NCBI RefSeq assembly: GCF_037892605.1
Contig: NZ_JBBKTU010000002.1
Coordinates: forward strand, 186,001 to 250,000
Length of the DNA: 64,000 nucleotides
Source of the DNA: Lacibacter sp. H407
GTDB lineage: Bacteria > Bacteroidota > Bacteroidia > Chitinophagales > Chitinophagaceae
Reading direction: 5' to 3'
Below the pieces are notes generated by a model. That model was given only the letters and a program-made list of their open reading frames with translations. It was not told the origin of the DNA and made no database searches. A program made the translations under genes and the position numbers. Shown here piece after piece: positions 11,201 through 19,536 of this stretch. How positions within the stretch are numbered: the stretch's first letter is position 1; the number at the start of each line of letters is the position of its first letter.

Positions 11201-12720
11201 ATATTTATTCGATTGAAGATCTGGCACAATTAATATTTGATTTAAAGAATGCCAACCGTGCTGCACGTATCAATGTAAAGTTGGTAAGTAAAGCAGGTGT
11301 TGGAACCATTGCTGCAGGTGTTACTAAGGCAAAAGCAGATGTGGTGTTGATCAGCGGACATGATGGTGGTACTGGTGCATCACCGGTTTCATCGATCAAG
11401 CATGCAGGTCTGCCGTGGGAACTTGGTTTAGCAGAAGCACATCAAACACTCGTTAAAAATAAATTGCGCAGCCGTGTGGTGGTGCAGGCTGATGGACAAA
11501 TGAAAACCGGTCGTGACATTGCCATTGCTGCATTGTTAGGTGCAGAAGAGTGGGGTGTTGCAACAGCTGCGTTGGTGGTTGAAGGTTGTATCATGATGCG
11601 CAAGTGTCATTTGAATACATGTCCTGTAGGAGTTGCAACGCAGGATCCTGAATTACGCAAACGTTTCACCGGTGATGCAGATCATGTGGTAAACTTCTTC
11701 CGCTTTATGGTGCAGGAGTTACGGGAGATCATGGCAGAACTTGGTTTCAAAACAGTGAATGAAATGGTAGGCCAGGTTGATTGTTTGCAGATGCGTGAAA
11801 ATATCAATCACTGGAAATTCAGTAAGCTTGATCTGTCGCCCATTTTGTACAAAGAACCGGCCGGAGAATACACAGGTTTGTATTGTACCGAAGAACAGGA
11901 TCATGGTTTAGCAGATGTGCTCGACTGGAAATTATTAGCTGCTGCAAAACCTGCATTGGAGAATAAAGAAAAAGTAAAAGCATCATTTGATATTAAGAAT
12001 ACCGATCGTACAGCAGGTACCATTTTGTCGAATGAGATCACGAAAAAATATCGTGCTGAAGGATTACCGGCTGATACCATTCATTTCAAATTCACCGGTA
12101 CAGCAGGACAAAGTTTTGGCGCCTTCAATACAAAAGGGGTAACACTTGAACTGGAAGGTGATGCCAATGATTATTTTGGAAAAGGATTGAGTGGTGCACG
12201 GTTGATAGTTTATCCATCGAAATATGCTACGTACACACCGGAAGAAAATATCATCATCGGCAACGTTGCATTTTATGGTGCAACAGATGGTGAAGCATTT
12301 ATTCGTGGTAAAGCAGGTGAACGTTTTGCCGTTCGTAACTCCGGTGCAAATGTGGTTGTAGAAAGTGTAGGCGATCATGGATGTGAATACATGACCGGTG
12401 GACGAGTAGTGATATTAGGCGATACCGGACGAAACTTTGCTGCGGGTATGAGTGGTGGTATTGCGTATGTGTATGATGTAAAAGGAAAGTTTGCAGGCAA
12501 TTGTAACAAAGAAATGGTTGATCTGGATCCTGTTGGTGAGGAAGATGTAGCAGAGTTAAAGCAAATGATCCGAAATCATTATGAATACACAGGCAGCACA
12601 GTTGCGAAATTTGTATTGGATGATTTCGATAATCAATTGCAGCATTTTGTAAAAGTGTTTCCTTCTGATTACAAGAAAGCATTACAAAAGAGCACACACA
12701 CAATCGGTATAAGTAAATAA
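8203..12720 (+). CDS. gltB: Glutamate synthase, large (alpha) subunit
   Basis: Makes glutamate from glutamine and 2-oxoglutarate with electrons from the small subunit. I place the start at ATG 8203 (1505 residues) rather than the in-frame TTG at 8191. The N-terminal nucleophile is Cys17 in HDACGIGFVAS, so a 16-residue propeptide should be removed. Domains in order: class II glutamine amidotransferase (to about 420), central domain, FMN-binding synthase domain with the iron-sulfur cysteines in CHLNTCPVGVAT, and the C-terminal GXGXG beta-helix domain (GAFNTKGVTLELEGDANDYF). The small-subunit gene follows after 39 bp. The 136-bp gap before it shows no hairpin of note. Confidence 0.97.
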   Translation: MAGNIGLYNPAFEHDACGIGFVASIKGYKSHQHISDALTVLENMEHRGACGCENNTGDGAGIMIQTPHEFFFEECLKLGVHLPSFGKYGVGVLFFPKEIKLREECRDIFNRTAEKLGLEILTYRKVPVNPDGIGPTALSVEPEMEHVFVASPDHITNPDEFERKLFVLRNHASHLIKSTVKKDAIGFYIASLSYKTVVYKGQLTSGQVRGYFPDLNNKRVVSAFGLVHSRFATNTFPSWKLAQPFRFIAHNGEINTLQGNLNWLKSSEHGFTSPNFSKEEMEMLLPIVTGGQSDSACLDNMIELLAMTGRSLPHVMMMLIPEAWDGNDDMDPVKKAFYEYHASIMEPWDGPASISFTDGKMIGATLDRNGLRPSRYCITTDERVVMASESGVLWIDPKTIVKQGRLHPGKMFVVDMEQGRIISDEELKQTICSQKPYADWLNQNKIRLEELPEPRVAFTHLSDESIHKYQKAFGYSTEDIDSIIKPMAIDGKEPIGSMGTDTPLAVLSDQPQHLTSYFKQLFAQVTNPPIDPIRERMVMSLAAFVGNNGNLLEEDPMHCHTVALKHPVLTSTDLEKIRSIDTGIFQAKTLQTYFRADGKPGSLKAGLERLCRYAEDAVHDGFEVLILCDRAVDSDHAAIPSLLATAAVHHHLIRKGLRGQVGIVVEAGDVWEVHHFACLIAFGATAVNPYLALASIRNMKINGQLETEQEWEGLRKNYIKAVCDGLLKVFSKMGISTLQSYQGAQILEILGINQDVVDKYFTGATSRIQGIGLEEIAKEALVKHYFAFSKKDIPVDRLPVGGVYQWKRKGEFHLFNPTTIHLLQYATKMNDYATFKKYSKHVNDQSERAATLRSLFEFKRNRPSVSIDEVESAEAIYKRFATGAMSFGSISWEAHTTLAIAMNRLGGKSNTGEGGEDERRYDRLPNGDSMRSAIKQVASARFGVTSLYLTEADELQIKMAQGAKPGEGGQLPGHKVDEWIGKTRHSTPGVGLISPPPHHDIYSIEDLAQLIFDLKNANRAARINVKLVSKAGVGTIAAGVTKAKADVVLISGHDGGTGASPVSSIKHAGLPWELGLAEAHQTLVKNKLRSRVVVQADGQMKTGRDIAIAALLGAEEWGVATAALVVEGCIMMRKCHLNTCPVGVATQDPELRKRFTGDADHVVNFFRFMVQELREIMAELGFKTVNEMVGQVDCLQMRENINHWKFSKLDLSPILYKEPAGEYTGLYCTEEQDHGLADVLDWKLLAAAKPALENKEKVKASFDIKNTDRTAGTILSNEITKKYRAEGLPADTIHFKFTGTAGQSFGAFNTKGVTLELEGDANDYFGKGLSGARLIVYPSKYATYTPEENIIIGNVAFYGATDGEAFIRGKAGERFAVRNSGANVVVESVGDHGCEYMTGGRVVILGDTGRNFAAGMSGGIAYVYDVKGKFAGNCNKEMVDLDPVGEEDVAELKQMIRNHYEYTGSTVAKFVLDDFDNQLQHFVKVFPSDYKKALQKSTHTIGISK

Positions 12721-12759
12721 TCATTGTAATAATAAGAAACAGAAAATAAATAGTTTCTC

Positions 12760-14268
12760 ATGGGTAAACCAACTGGATTTTTAGAATTTACAAGAGAGCT
12801 TCCTACCAAGCGAAGTGTGGAAGAACGTGTGGGCGATTACAAAGAATTTGTGAATCGTTATTCTGATGAAAAACTCAATCAGCAAAGCGGACGTTGCATG
12901 GACTGTGGTGTTCCCTTCTGTCACAATGGTTGTCCGTTAGGTAATGTTATTCCAGAATTCAACGATGCAGTATATCGCAAGGAATGGAAAGAGGCATACG
13001 ATATTCTTTCTTCTACCAATAACTTCCCTGAGTTTACAGGACGCATCTGTCCTGCACCTTGTGAAACGGCTTGTGTGCTTGGTATCAATCAACCGGCTAT
13101 TGCCATTGAAGAAATTGAAAAGCATATCATTGAAATTGCATTTGATAAAGGTTTTGTAAAAGCAAAAAAAATCAATAAACGAACTGGTAAAAAAGTAGCC
13201 GTCGTAGGAAGCGGTCCTGCGGGATTAGCTGCGGCAGCACAATTAAACTATGCAGGTCATACAGTTACTGTATTTGAACGTGATGATCAACCCGGTGGTT
13301 TGTTACGTTACGGCATTCCCGATTTCAAATTGGAAAAATGGGTGATCGACCGTCGTGTAAAACTGATGGAAGAAGAGGGTGTTACATTCAAATGCAATGC
13401 AAATGTTGGCGTAAATGTAAGTGTGAATGATTTGCTGCGTGAATACCACGCCATTGTATTAGCAGGTGGTTCAACAGTTCCAAGAGACTTGAACGTACCC
13501 GGCAGAGAATTGAAAGGAGTTTATTTTGCCATGCAATTCCTGAAGCAACAAAACAAACGCAATGCAGGTCTTGATCCATTGGCAAATACAGCCATTGAAA
13601 GCAATATACTTACGGAGCATGTTTTTGCTACCGATAAAAATGTAGTGGTGATTGGTGGAGGCGATACAGGCAGCGATTGTGTGGGTACAAGCAACCGTCA
13701 CAAAGCAAAATCGGTAACGCAGTTTGAGTTAATGCCAATGCCGCCAAAAGACAGAACCAATTTCATGCCGTGGCCAACTTATCCCATGACGTTGAAAACA
13801 TCCTCTTCCCATGAAGAAGGTGCCGATCGTAAATGGGCAGTGGCTACCAAAGAATTTATAGGCGATGAAAACGGAAATCTGAAAGCATTAAAAATCGTTG
13901 ACCTTGAATGGAAGAGTAGTGAAGATGGCCGTCCTTCCTCTTTTGTAGAACGACCAGGCAGTGAACGCACCATTCCTTGTGAATTGGCATTACTGGCGAT
14001 GGGGTTTGTAAATCCGCAGTATGTTGGTTTGCTGGAACAGTTAGGAGTGGAATTAGACGAACGTAAGAATGTAAAAGCTACTGAAAAAGAATACAAGACA
14101 AATATCAATAAAGTGTTTACGGCAGGTGATATCCGCAGGGGGCAATCGTTGGTTGTGTGGGCTATCAGTGAGGGCAGGGAATGTGCCCGTAAAGTGGATG
14201 AATTTTTAACCGGCTCCTCAATTTTGGAAACAAAAGATCAAACCGCTACTTTTTCGTTAATAAATTAG
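12760..14268 (+). CDS. gltD: Glutamate synthase, small (beta) subunit
   Basis: FAD/NADPH subunit that feeds electrons to GltB. The 502-residue product begins with the family marker GKPTGFLEFTRE, then two groups of iron-sulfur cysteines (CMDCGVPFCHNGCPLGN, about 47-63; CPAPCETAC, about 95-105), an FAD-binding motif VVGSGPAGLAAAAQL (about 148-162) and an NADPH-binding VVIGGGDTGSDC (about 297-308). The C-terminal FAD motif TAGDIRRGQSLVVWAI is intact. It is the last gene of the gltBD pair, and a strong terminator follows 39 bp after the stop. Confidence 0.97.
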   Translation: MGKPTGFLEFTRELPTKRSVEERVGDYKEFVNRYSDEKLNQQSGRCMDCGVPFCHNGCPLGNVIPEFNDAVYRKEWKEAYDILSSTNNFPEFTGRICPAPCETACVLGINQPAIAIEEIEKHIIEIAFDKGFVKAKKINKRTGKKVAVVGSGPAGLAAAAQLNYAGHTVTVFERDDQPGGLLRYGIPDFKLEKWVIDRRVKLMEEEGVTFKCNANVGVNVSVNDLLREYHAIVLAGGSTVPRDLNVPGRELKGVYFAMQFLKQQNKRNAGLDPLANTAIESNILTEHVFATDKNVVVIGGGDTGSDCVGTSNRHKAKSVTQFELMPMPPKDRTNFMPWPTYPMTLKTSSSHEEGADRKWAVATKEFIGDENGNLKALKIVDLEWKSSEDGRPSSFVERPGSERTIPCELALLAMGFVNPQYVGLLEQLGVELDERKNVKATEKEYKTNINKVFTAGDIRRGQSLVVWAISEGRECARKVDEFLTGSSILETKDQTATFSLIN

Positions 14269-14307
14269 ATAGTATTTTATTTGGGTTTTATGATGCCCAA
14301 ACAGCCT

Positions 14308-14354
14308 AAACAGGTGTAAGTAATTAAAAATTAAATACTTGCACCTGTTTTTTT
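14308..14354 (+). terminator. Rho-independent terminator after gltD
   Basis: Arms 14308-14322 and 14336-14350 form a 15-bp stem with one U-G wobble, a 13-nt AT-rich loop and a run of T. It closes the gltBD transcript. The rest of the gap to amt (14355-14491) is very AT-rich with no further structure I can defend; it presumably holds the amt promoter. Confidence 0.9.
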
Positions 14355-14491
14355 ATTGCCATTCAGTAAATATTATAATTTATAAAATGTGATAAAAACT
14401 AACCGTTGCTATTATTTTTTATATGTAGTTTAGTTAAATAATGATTAATTATAGAAATAATTAATGTTAACTCTTAAAAAATCGATCGACC

Positions 14492-15901
14492 ATGATTAAA
14501 AAAGTAACCCCACGGCAAATTGCCCCCTTCCTGATTCTGGCGGGCGTTGCCATTGCCTCTCTGTTCATCCCGGCCCTTCCAAATTTTGAAGACAAGGAAG
14601 GTGTGTACAATCCAGCAGACATTGCATGGATCATTGTAGCAACAGCTCTCGTTTTTTTAATGACGCCCGGTCTTGCCTTTTTCTATGGCGGGATGGTGCA
14701 CCGCAAGAATGTGATCTCAACCATGATCAAGAGTGTGGTTGCCGCAGGTATTGTAGGTGTGTTATGGGTAGTTGTTGGTTTCAGCCTCGCCTTTGGTGAT
14801 TCTATTGGCGGTGTTATCGGAGATCCAAGAACGTTTTTATTCTTTAAAGATGTTTCTTCCGGTGCTCCCTGGAGTTTAGCTCCAAGTATTCCGTTGGGAT
14901 TGTTCGCCATCTTTCAAATGATGTTTGCGATCATCACTCCGGGTCTGGTAGTGGGCGCAGTTGCAGAGCGTATCCGTTTTACTTCGTACGTTCTGTTCAC
15001 GGTTCTCTTTTGTTTATTGGTGTATGCTCCCCTTGCACATTGGAGCTGGCATCCCGAAGGATTCCTCGCCTTGATGGGTGTTTGGGATTTTGCAGGTGGT
15101 ACCGTGGTGCATATCTCTGCAGGTTGTGCTGCTTTAGCAGGTGCGTTGGTATTGAAGCGTCGTAAAGTACACATGGAAAACAAAGAAATTCCACCGGCAA
15201 ACGTACCATACGTTTTAATTGGTACCGGTTTGCTTTGGTTTGGTTGGTTCGGTTTTAATGCCGGTTCTGCATTGGGTGCAAATGCATTGGCCGTATCTGC
15301 TTTTGCAACAACAAATACAGCTGCTGCTGCTGCAGGTTTAAGCTGGATGTTCTTTGATGTATTGCGTGGTAAAAAACCTTCTGTACTTGGTTTCTGTATC
15401 GGTGCTGTTGTTGGCTTGGTTGCCATTACACCAGGAGCCGGTTTTGTAGGTATTCCACAAAGTATTTTCATAGGTGTTGTATCTGCCATCATTTCAAATA
15501 TTGCAGTTTACTATAAGCAAAAATCAAGACTGGATGATACACTCGATGTATTCCCTTGTCATGGTGTAGGTGGTATAGTAGGTATGTTGTTAACAGGTGT
15601 ATTTGCTAATACTACTGTACATGGTATTACCGGCGGACCACAAGGTTGGTTTTATGGTAACCCTGCCTTCTTCTTTACACAAGTAAAAGCGTTGGGAATT
15701 GTAGTAGCGTACAGCTTTACTGTTTCTTATCTCATCTTTAAGTTCATCAACTTCATCTTACCAATGCGTGTAACTGAAGCAGAAGAAGAACTTGGATTGG
15801 ATGCTTCTCAGCACGATGAAAAGTATTTGCAGGGAACATTGCTGGTTTCTAAAACCGGACAAATGAAAGAAGAAGAAGTTTCTGAATCAATTACTGAATA
15901 A
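14492..15901 (+). CDS. amt: Ammonium transporter, Amt family
   Basis: Integral inner-membrane channel for NH4+/NH3 uptake; supplies the glutamate synthase encoded just upstream. The 469-residue protein has about 11-12 hydrophobic segments. The pore twin histidines are in VVHISAGCAALAG and CHGVGGIVGMLLTG, and the signature FYGGMVHRKN and FGWFGFNAGSALGAN are present. The first about 30 residues form an extra hydrophobic segment (APFLILAGVAIASLFIPALP), as in Amt proteins with a signal sequence. No glnK/glnB (PII) gene is next to it, unlike many Amt loci; instead a porin gene follows, a common Bacteroidota arrangement. Nitrogen regulation is likely but not shown by the sequence. Confidence 0.95.
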   Translation: MIKKVTPRQIAPFLILAGVAIASLFIPALPNFEDKEGVYNPADIAWIIVATALVFLMTPGLAFFYGGMVHRKNVISTMIKSVVAAGIVGVLWVVVGFSLAFGDSIGGVIGDPRTFLFFKDVSSGAPWSLAPSIPLGLFAIFQMMFAIITPGLVVGAVAERIRFTSYVLFTVLFCLLVYAPLAHWSWHPEGFLALMGVWDFAGGTVVHISAGCAALAGALVLKRRKVHMENKEIPPANVPYVLIGTGLLWFGWFGFNAGSALGANALAVSAFATTNTAAAAAGLSWMFFDVLRGKKPSVLGFCIGAVVGLVAITPGAGFVGIPQSIFIGVVSAIISNIAVYYKQKSRLDDTLDVFPCHGVGGIVGMLLTGVFANTTVHGITGGPQGWFYGNPAFFFTQVKALGIVVAYSFTVSYLIFKFINFILPMRVTEAEEELGLDASQHDEKYLQGTLLVSKTGQMKEEEVSESITE

Positions 15902-15938
15902 GTCAAAAACTTCAAATACACTACACTTAAAACAAAAA

Positions 15939-15984
15939 GGTACAGCATAATGATGAGTTGTTGACGCAACGCATCTGCTGTACC
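15939..15984 (+). other. Long hairpin between amt and the porin gene
   Basis: GGTACAGCA (15939-15947) pairs with TGCTGTACC (15976-15984). Inside, GATG-A-GTTG pairs with CAAC-G-CATC around a TTGACG loop. The result is a 46-nt two-part stem. Only a short CTTATT follows, so it is a weak terminator at best; it may limit read-through or protect the message end. Confidence 0.6.
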
Positions 15985-16010
15985 CTTATTAACACTTAAA
16001 ATCTATTACA

Positions 16011-17123
16011 ATGTTACGAAAATTATTCGCAACAGGTTCGCTCCTGACCGTTACTCTTATGTCATCATTTGCGCAGCAAAACACTGCACTGGAAGTGGTT
16101 GCTCCTCCTGCCGATTCTACTGCAGCTGTTGCAGATGAACCAGAAAAAAAACCGGCTCTCACTATCAGCGGTTCTGCAGATACTTATTTCAAATACGACT
16201 TCCGTAAGCAAGGTGCCAATAACAGAACCAGCTTTACAAATGCGAACAATACGTTTGCAATTGGTATGGCCTCTGTAAAATTTGAACATGCAGGTGAAAA
16301 AGTTAGTGCCGTTGCTGATTTAGGTTTTGGTCCACGTGCAATGGAATTTGCATACAACGATGCAGGCATTTTTGCTGCAGTAAAGCAATTGTATGTAAGC
16401 TATTCTCCGGTAGCAGCATTGAAATTCACCGCAGGTACATGGGCAACGCATGTTGGTTATGAGTTGGTTGATCCTCAACTGAACCGTAACTACAGCATGA
16501 GCTATATGTTCACTAACGGACCTTTCACACATACCGGTGTAAAAGCTGATATCACTGCAGGTAAAAGTGGTTTCATGGTGGGTATCTCAAATCCTACGGA
16601 TCTGCGTTTATTACCAGCCGGACAAATTGAAAAGAAATTCTTCATTGCACAGTATAGTCTTGCAGCAACTGATGAAATTAAATTGTATGCCAACTATGTA
16701 GGTGGTAAAAATCCGGATACATCAATTGTAAATCAATTTGACTTTGTAGGTACGTTTGCAGTAAGCAGCAAATTCAACATTGGTGTAAATGCAACAATGA
16801 ATAATACTAAAGCATGGGATGGTTCTAAGAATGTAGATCCGTTAACATGGTGGGGTTTCGCCACGTACCTTACGGTTGATCCAACTGAAGCATTTGGTTT
16901 AACACTCCGTAGCGAATTATTTGATGATAAAGATGGTGCAAAGGGATTTGGCACATCCATTTTTGCCAATACACTTTCAGCTAATTTCAGAGTAGGGGGT
17001 TTCACTTTTATTCCTGAGTTACGCATCGAAAGTGCAGGTGCATCAATTTACGCTGATAAAAATGGCGTATTCAATGAAAAAACAGCTGCAAGCTTTTTAG
17101 TGGCTGCCGTGTATAAATTCTAA
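16011..17123 (+). CDS. Outer-membrane porin (beta-barrel) linked to amt
   Basis: Predicted outer-membrane beta-barrel that would let small solutes reach the Amt channel. The 370-residue product has a signal peptide (LRKLFATGSLLTVTLMSSFAQQ, cut after about residue 21), a short proline-rich linker (VVAPPADS..EKKPALT), then alternating hydrophobic/polar strands (SGSADTYFKYDFRKQ, KVSAVADLGFGPRA, FGLTLRSELFDDKDG) and a C-terminal aromatic residue (LVAAVYKF), the usual barrel-insertion signal. It lies 109 bp after amt with a hairpin between, and has its own strong terminator. Ammonium or amine selectivity is inferred only from position. Confidence 0.8.
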   Translation: MLRKLFATGSLLTVTLMSSFAQQNTALEVVAPPADSTAAVADEPEKKPALTISGSADTYFKYDFRKQGANNRTSFTNANNTFAIGMASVKFEHAGEKVSAVADLGFGPRAMEFAYNDAGIFAAVKQLYVSYSPVAALKFTAGTWATHVGYELVDPQLNRNYSMSYMFTNGPFTHTGVKADITAGKSGFMVGISNPTDLRLLPAGQIEKKFFIAQYSLAATDEIKLYANYVGGKNPDTSIVNQFDFVGTFAVSSKFNIGVNATMNNTKAWDGSKNVDPLTWWGFATYLTVDPTEAFGLTLRSELFDDKDGAKGFGTSIFANTLSANFRVGGFTFIPELRIESAGASIYADKNGVFNEKTAASFLVAAVYKF

Positions 17124-17195
17124 CTTGAACATAGGCCATTCAGTTTCCTTTTTTATATATGGCAGGCCCGCTCTTTCTATAGCAGGCAATCGATT

Positions 17196-17222
17196 AACCT
17201 CCTGTATTTACAGGAGGTTTTT
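17196..17222 (+). terminator. Rho-independent terminator after the porin gene
   Basis: AACCTCCTG (17196-17204) and CAGGAGGTT (17211-17219) form a perfect 9-bp stem with a 6-nt loop, followed by TTTTT. It ends the amt-porin transcript. Confidence 0.9.
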
Positions 17223-17269
17223 CGTTTGATGCCTGTTCAGCCGAAAGCTGACTACTCATCAAACGAAAA
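17219..17269. other. Two-tier inverted repeat overlapping the terminator tail
   Basis: TTTTCGTTTGATG (17219-17231) and CATCAAACGAAAA (17257-17269) are perfect 13-bp arms. Between them TCAGC-CGAAA-GCTGA forms an inner stem-loop, with a symmetric 5x5 internal loop separating the two stems. The left arm uses the T-run of the preceding terminator. The rest of the gap to 17373 has only a small CACCT/AGGTG hairpin near 17331. Confidence 0.6.
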
Positions 17270-17373
17270 CATGTACAATTGATTCTTAGCTGTGAAGTAT
17301 GAACTTGATCATGCGCACAATGTTGTACAGTCACCTTTCAGGTGAACAGATAACGCAAGGAGAATAAAAAACA

Positions 17374-18429
17374 TTATACTGCTGGTTCCTGTTGACTTAA
17401 ACAATGGAAACTTCCCAATCCCCAGATGATTTCTGTAGAATCAATACCCACCACTTCACGTTCCGGAAAACATTGCTGAATGATCTGCAACGCTTTGTCA
17501 TCTTTTTTTGCAGAACGGAATGTTGGAACGATCACGTGCTTGTTAGAAATATAAAAGTTTGCATACGAACAAGGGAGGCGTTGCTCATCATAAATTAATT
17601 CATCGGGCATGGGCAGCTCCACAATATTCAACTGTTTGCCATTGAGCAAACGCATTTGCTGCAGTTGCTTTAAGTTATGCTGAAGGAGGTCGTAATTCTC
17701 ATCGGCTTTGTTTTCTTCAATCACCGTAATCACCGTGTCTTCGTTTACAAAACGAACCGTATCATCAATGTGCCCATCCGTATCATCACCTACAATTCCT
17801 TCATCGATCCAAAGAATTTGTTCAACACCATAATAGTTGATGAGATATTCTTCGATCTGTTGTTGATTCAAATGCGGATTCCGATTTTCATTCAACAAAC
17901 ATGCGGTTGAGGTCATTAATGTTCCGTTGCCGTTAAATTCAACAGAACCACCTTCCATCACAATACCCGGGTTGAATACAGGGATATTATAATGCTTACC
18001 AATCAATGTAGGCACCACATCATCCAGATCAAACGGAGGGTACTTTCCGCCCCATGCATTGTAACCCCAATCAACAATTACTTTCTTTTGTTCTGCATTT
18101 GGATTGATGAGAAATGCAGGTCCATGATCTCTGCACCATGCATCATTGGTTGGATGAAACAAGAATTCAACTTTGCTCAGATCAACTGCTGCTGTTTGCA
18201 AATGACCGAGTGCAAAATTCTTCATGGCTTCATCCGCAACATTAATACGCACCTGCTCACTTAATGCAAGTGTTTTAATGAACTGTACGTAATAAGGAAA
18301 GATGGTTTGGATTTTTCCAGGCCAGCTTGCCTCTTTATGCGGCCATGAAAGCCATGTTGCTACATGCGGCGCAAATTCAGCAGGGAAAAAATAGCCGAGT
18401 TCTTTTGGGGTTTTATTTTCTGAAATCAT
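17374..18429 (-). CDS. aguA: Agmatine deiminase
   Basis: Hydrolyses agmatine to N-carbamoylputrescine and ammonia; the product is the substrate of the amidase encoded just upstream in the same direction. The 351-residue sequence belongs to the guanidino-group modifying (PAD_porph) family: WLSWPHKEASW near the start, WCRDHGPAFLI (about 97-107), EGGSVEFNGNGTLMTS (about 160), GDDTDGHIDDTVRF (about 220) and the catalytic cysteine in GLGSFHCLSQQEPAV at the C-terminus. The length fits the family. The 129-bp gap to aguB contains an inverted repeat, so the two may be one operon with a processing site. Arginine decarboxylase is not in the window. Confidence 0.95.
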   Translation of the reverse strand: MISENKTPKELGYFFPAEFAPHVATWLSWPHKEASWPGKIQTIFPYYVQFIKTLALSEQVRINVADEAMKNFALGHLQTAAVDLSKVEFLFHPTNDAWCRDHGPAFLINPNAEQKKVIVDWGYNAWGGKYPPFDLDDVVPTLIGKHYNIPVFNPGIVMEGGSVEFNGNGTLMTSTACLLNENRNPHLNQQQIEEYLINYYGVEQILWIDEGIVGDDTDGHIDDTVRFVNEDTVITVIEENKADENYDLLQHNLKQLQQMRLLNGKQLNIVELPMPDELIYDEQRLPCSYANFYISNKHVIVPTFRSAKKDDKALQIIQQCFPEREVVGIDSTEIIWGLGSFHCLSQQEPAV

Positions 18430-18471
18430 TGGTGATGCTCGATGGAATTGAAAAATGTTGTTGATGTAATT

Positions 18472-18528
18472 GTGTTCTTTGTGTTTTCATCTTTGCGCTC
18501 TTTGTGAAACTTTTAGCACAAAGAACAC
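18472..18528. repeat. 12-bp inverted repeat between aguB and aguA
   Basis: GTGTTCTTTGTG (18472-18483) and CACAAAGAACAC (18517-18528) are perfect inverted arms around a 33-nt centre that itself repeats CTTTG/TTTGTG words. Such CTTTGTG-rich inverted elements are, from memory, widely dispersed in Bacteroidota; no function can be read from it. Confidence 0.5.
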
Positions 18529-18558
18529 GAAGTAATACACAGAGATCACAAGTAGCTA

Positions 18559-19434
18559 TTAATCCTCGTCAATGTAGCGCTTGGTAATCGGCTGATAAGA
18601 ATCAATTCTTCTATCACGCAAAAACGGCCAGTGCGTCCGGTACTGATCTGTTTTTTTGAGATCCAACTCTTGCACATGTACTTCTTCTTCGGTATGTGTT
18701 GCTTTGTACAACAACGTACCAAAGGGATTACTCACAAATGAACCACCCCAGAATTGCATCGCACCATTTTGCTCCAGCCCAACACGGTTTACACTCACCA
18801 CATGAATGCCGTTTGCAACAGCATGACTGCGTTGCATCGTTTGCCATGCATTGTATTGCTCGGTGTTCGTTGCTTCATCTTGCGATGTTGCCCAACCAAT
18901 TGCTGTTGGATAGAATAAAATTTCAGCACCCATCAATGCTGTGATTCGTGCTGCTTCCGGATACCATTGATCCCAACAGATGAGGATACCAATATTGGCG
19001 AATTTTGTTTTGAATATTTTATAACCAAGATCACCGGGAGTGAAATAGAATTTCTCGTAGTATGCCGGATCATCAGGGATATGCATTTTGCGATACTTTC
19101 CAAGATAAGTACCATCAGCATCCAGCACAGCCGTTGTGTTATGATACAAACCCTGTGTGCGTTTTTCGAAGAGCGAAGCAATGATCACTACGCCAAGCTC
19201 TTTGGCAACAACACTCAACGCTTCTGTCGATGGGCCGGGAATGGCTTCAGCCAGCAGGAAATTATCATAGTTCTCTTCATCGCAGAAATACAGCGATGTA
19301 AACAACTCCTGCAAACAAACGATCTGTGCGCCTTTGGCTGCCGCTTCTCTCGTTTTGGCAATTGCCTTTTGGAGGTTCTCTTCTTTATTGGCCGTGCAGC
19401 TCATTTGCACCAATCCTACTTGTACTTTACTCAT
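18559..19434 (-). CDS. aguB: N-carbamoylputrescine amidase
   Basis: Nitrilase-superfamily amidase that converts N-carbamoylputrescine to putrescine, CO2 and ammonia, completing the agmatine route with AguA. The catalytic triad can be read directly: E43 in LQELFTS, K116 in YRKMHIPDD and C153 in ILICWDQWYPEAAR. The 291-residue length and the YFTPGDLG segment fit the plant-like AguB group. Start ATG (19434-19432) is supported by the conserved VQVGLVQMSC. The first about 20 codons plus leader occur again, decayed, at 20605-20740. Putrescine is the base of the polyamines used in this phylum. Confidence 0.95.
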   Translation of the reverse strand: MSKVQVGLVQMSCTANKEENLQKAIAKTREAAAKGAQIVCLQELFTSLYFCDEENYDNFLLAEAIPGPSTEALSVVAKELGVVIIASLFEKRTQGLYHNTTAVLDADGTYLGKYRKMHIPDDPAYYEKFYFTPGDLGYKIFKTKFANIGILICWDQWYPEAARITALMGAEILFYPTAIGWATSQDEATNTEQYNAWQTMQRSHAVANGIHVVSVNRVGLEQNGAMQFWGGSFVSNPFGTLLYKATHTEEEVHVQELDLKKTDQYRTHWPFLRDRRIDSYQPITKRYIDED

Positions 19435-19536
19435 AATGCTTTTTTAAGACGGGCAAAAATACAGAATTAGTTGGGTGCAGATGCAGTGAATCAGGAATTA
19501 GCAGTTGGAGTTGCTGACTGCCTTTTTTACCACTTA

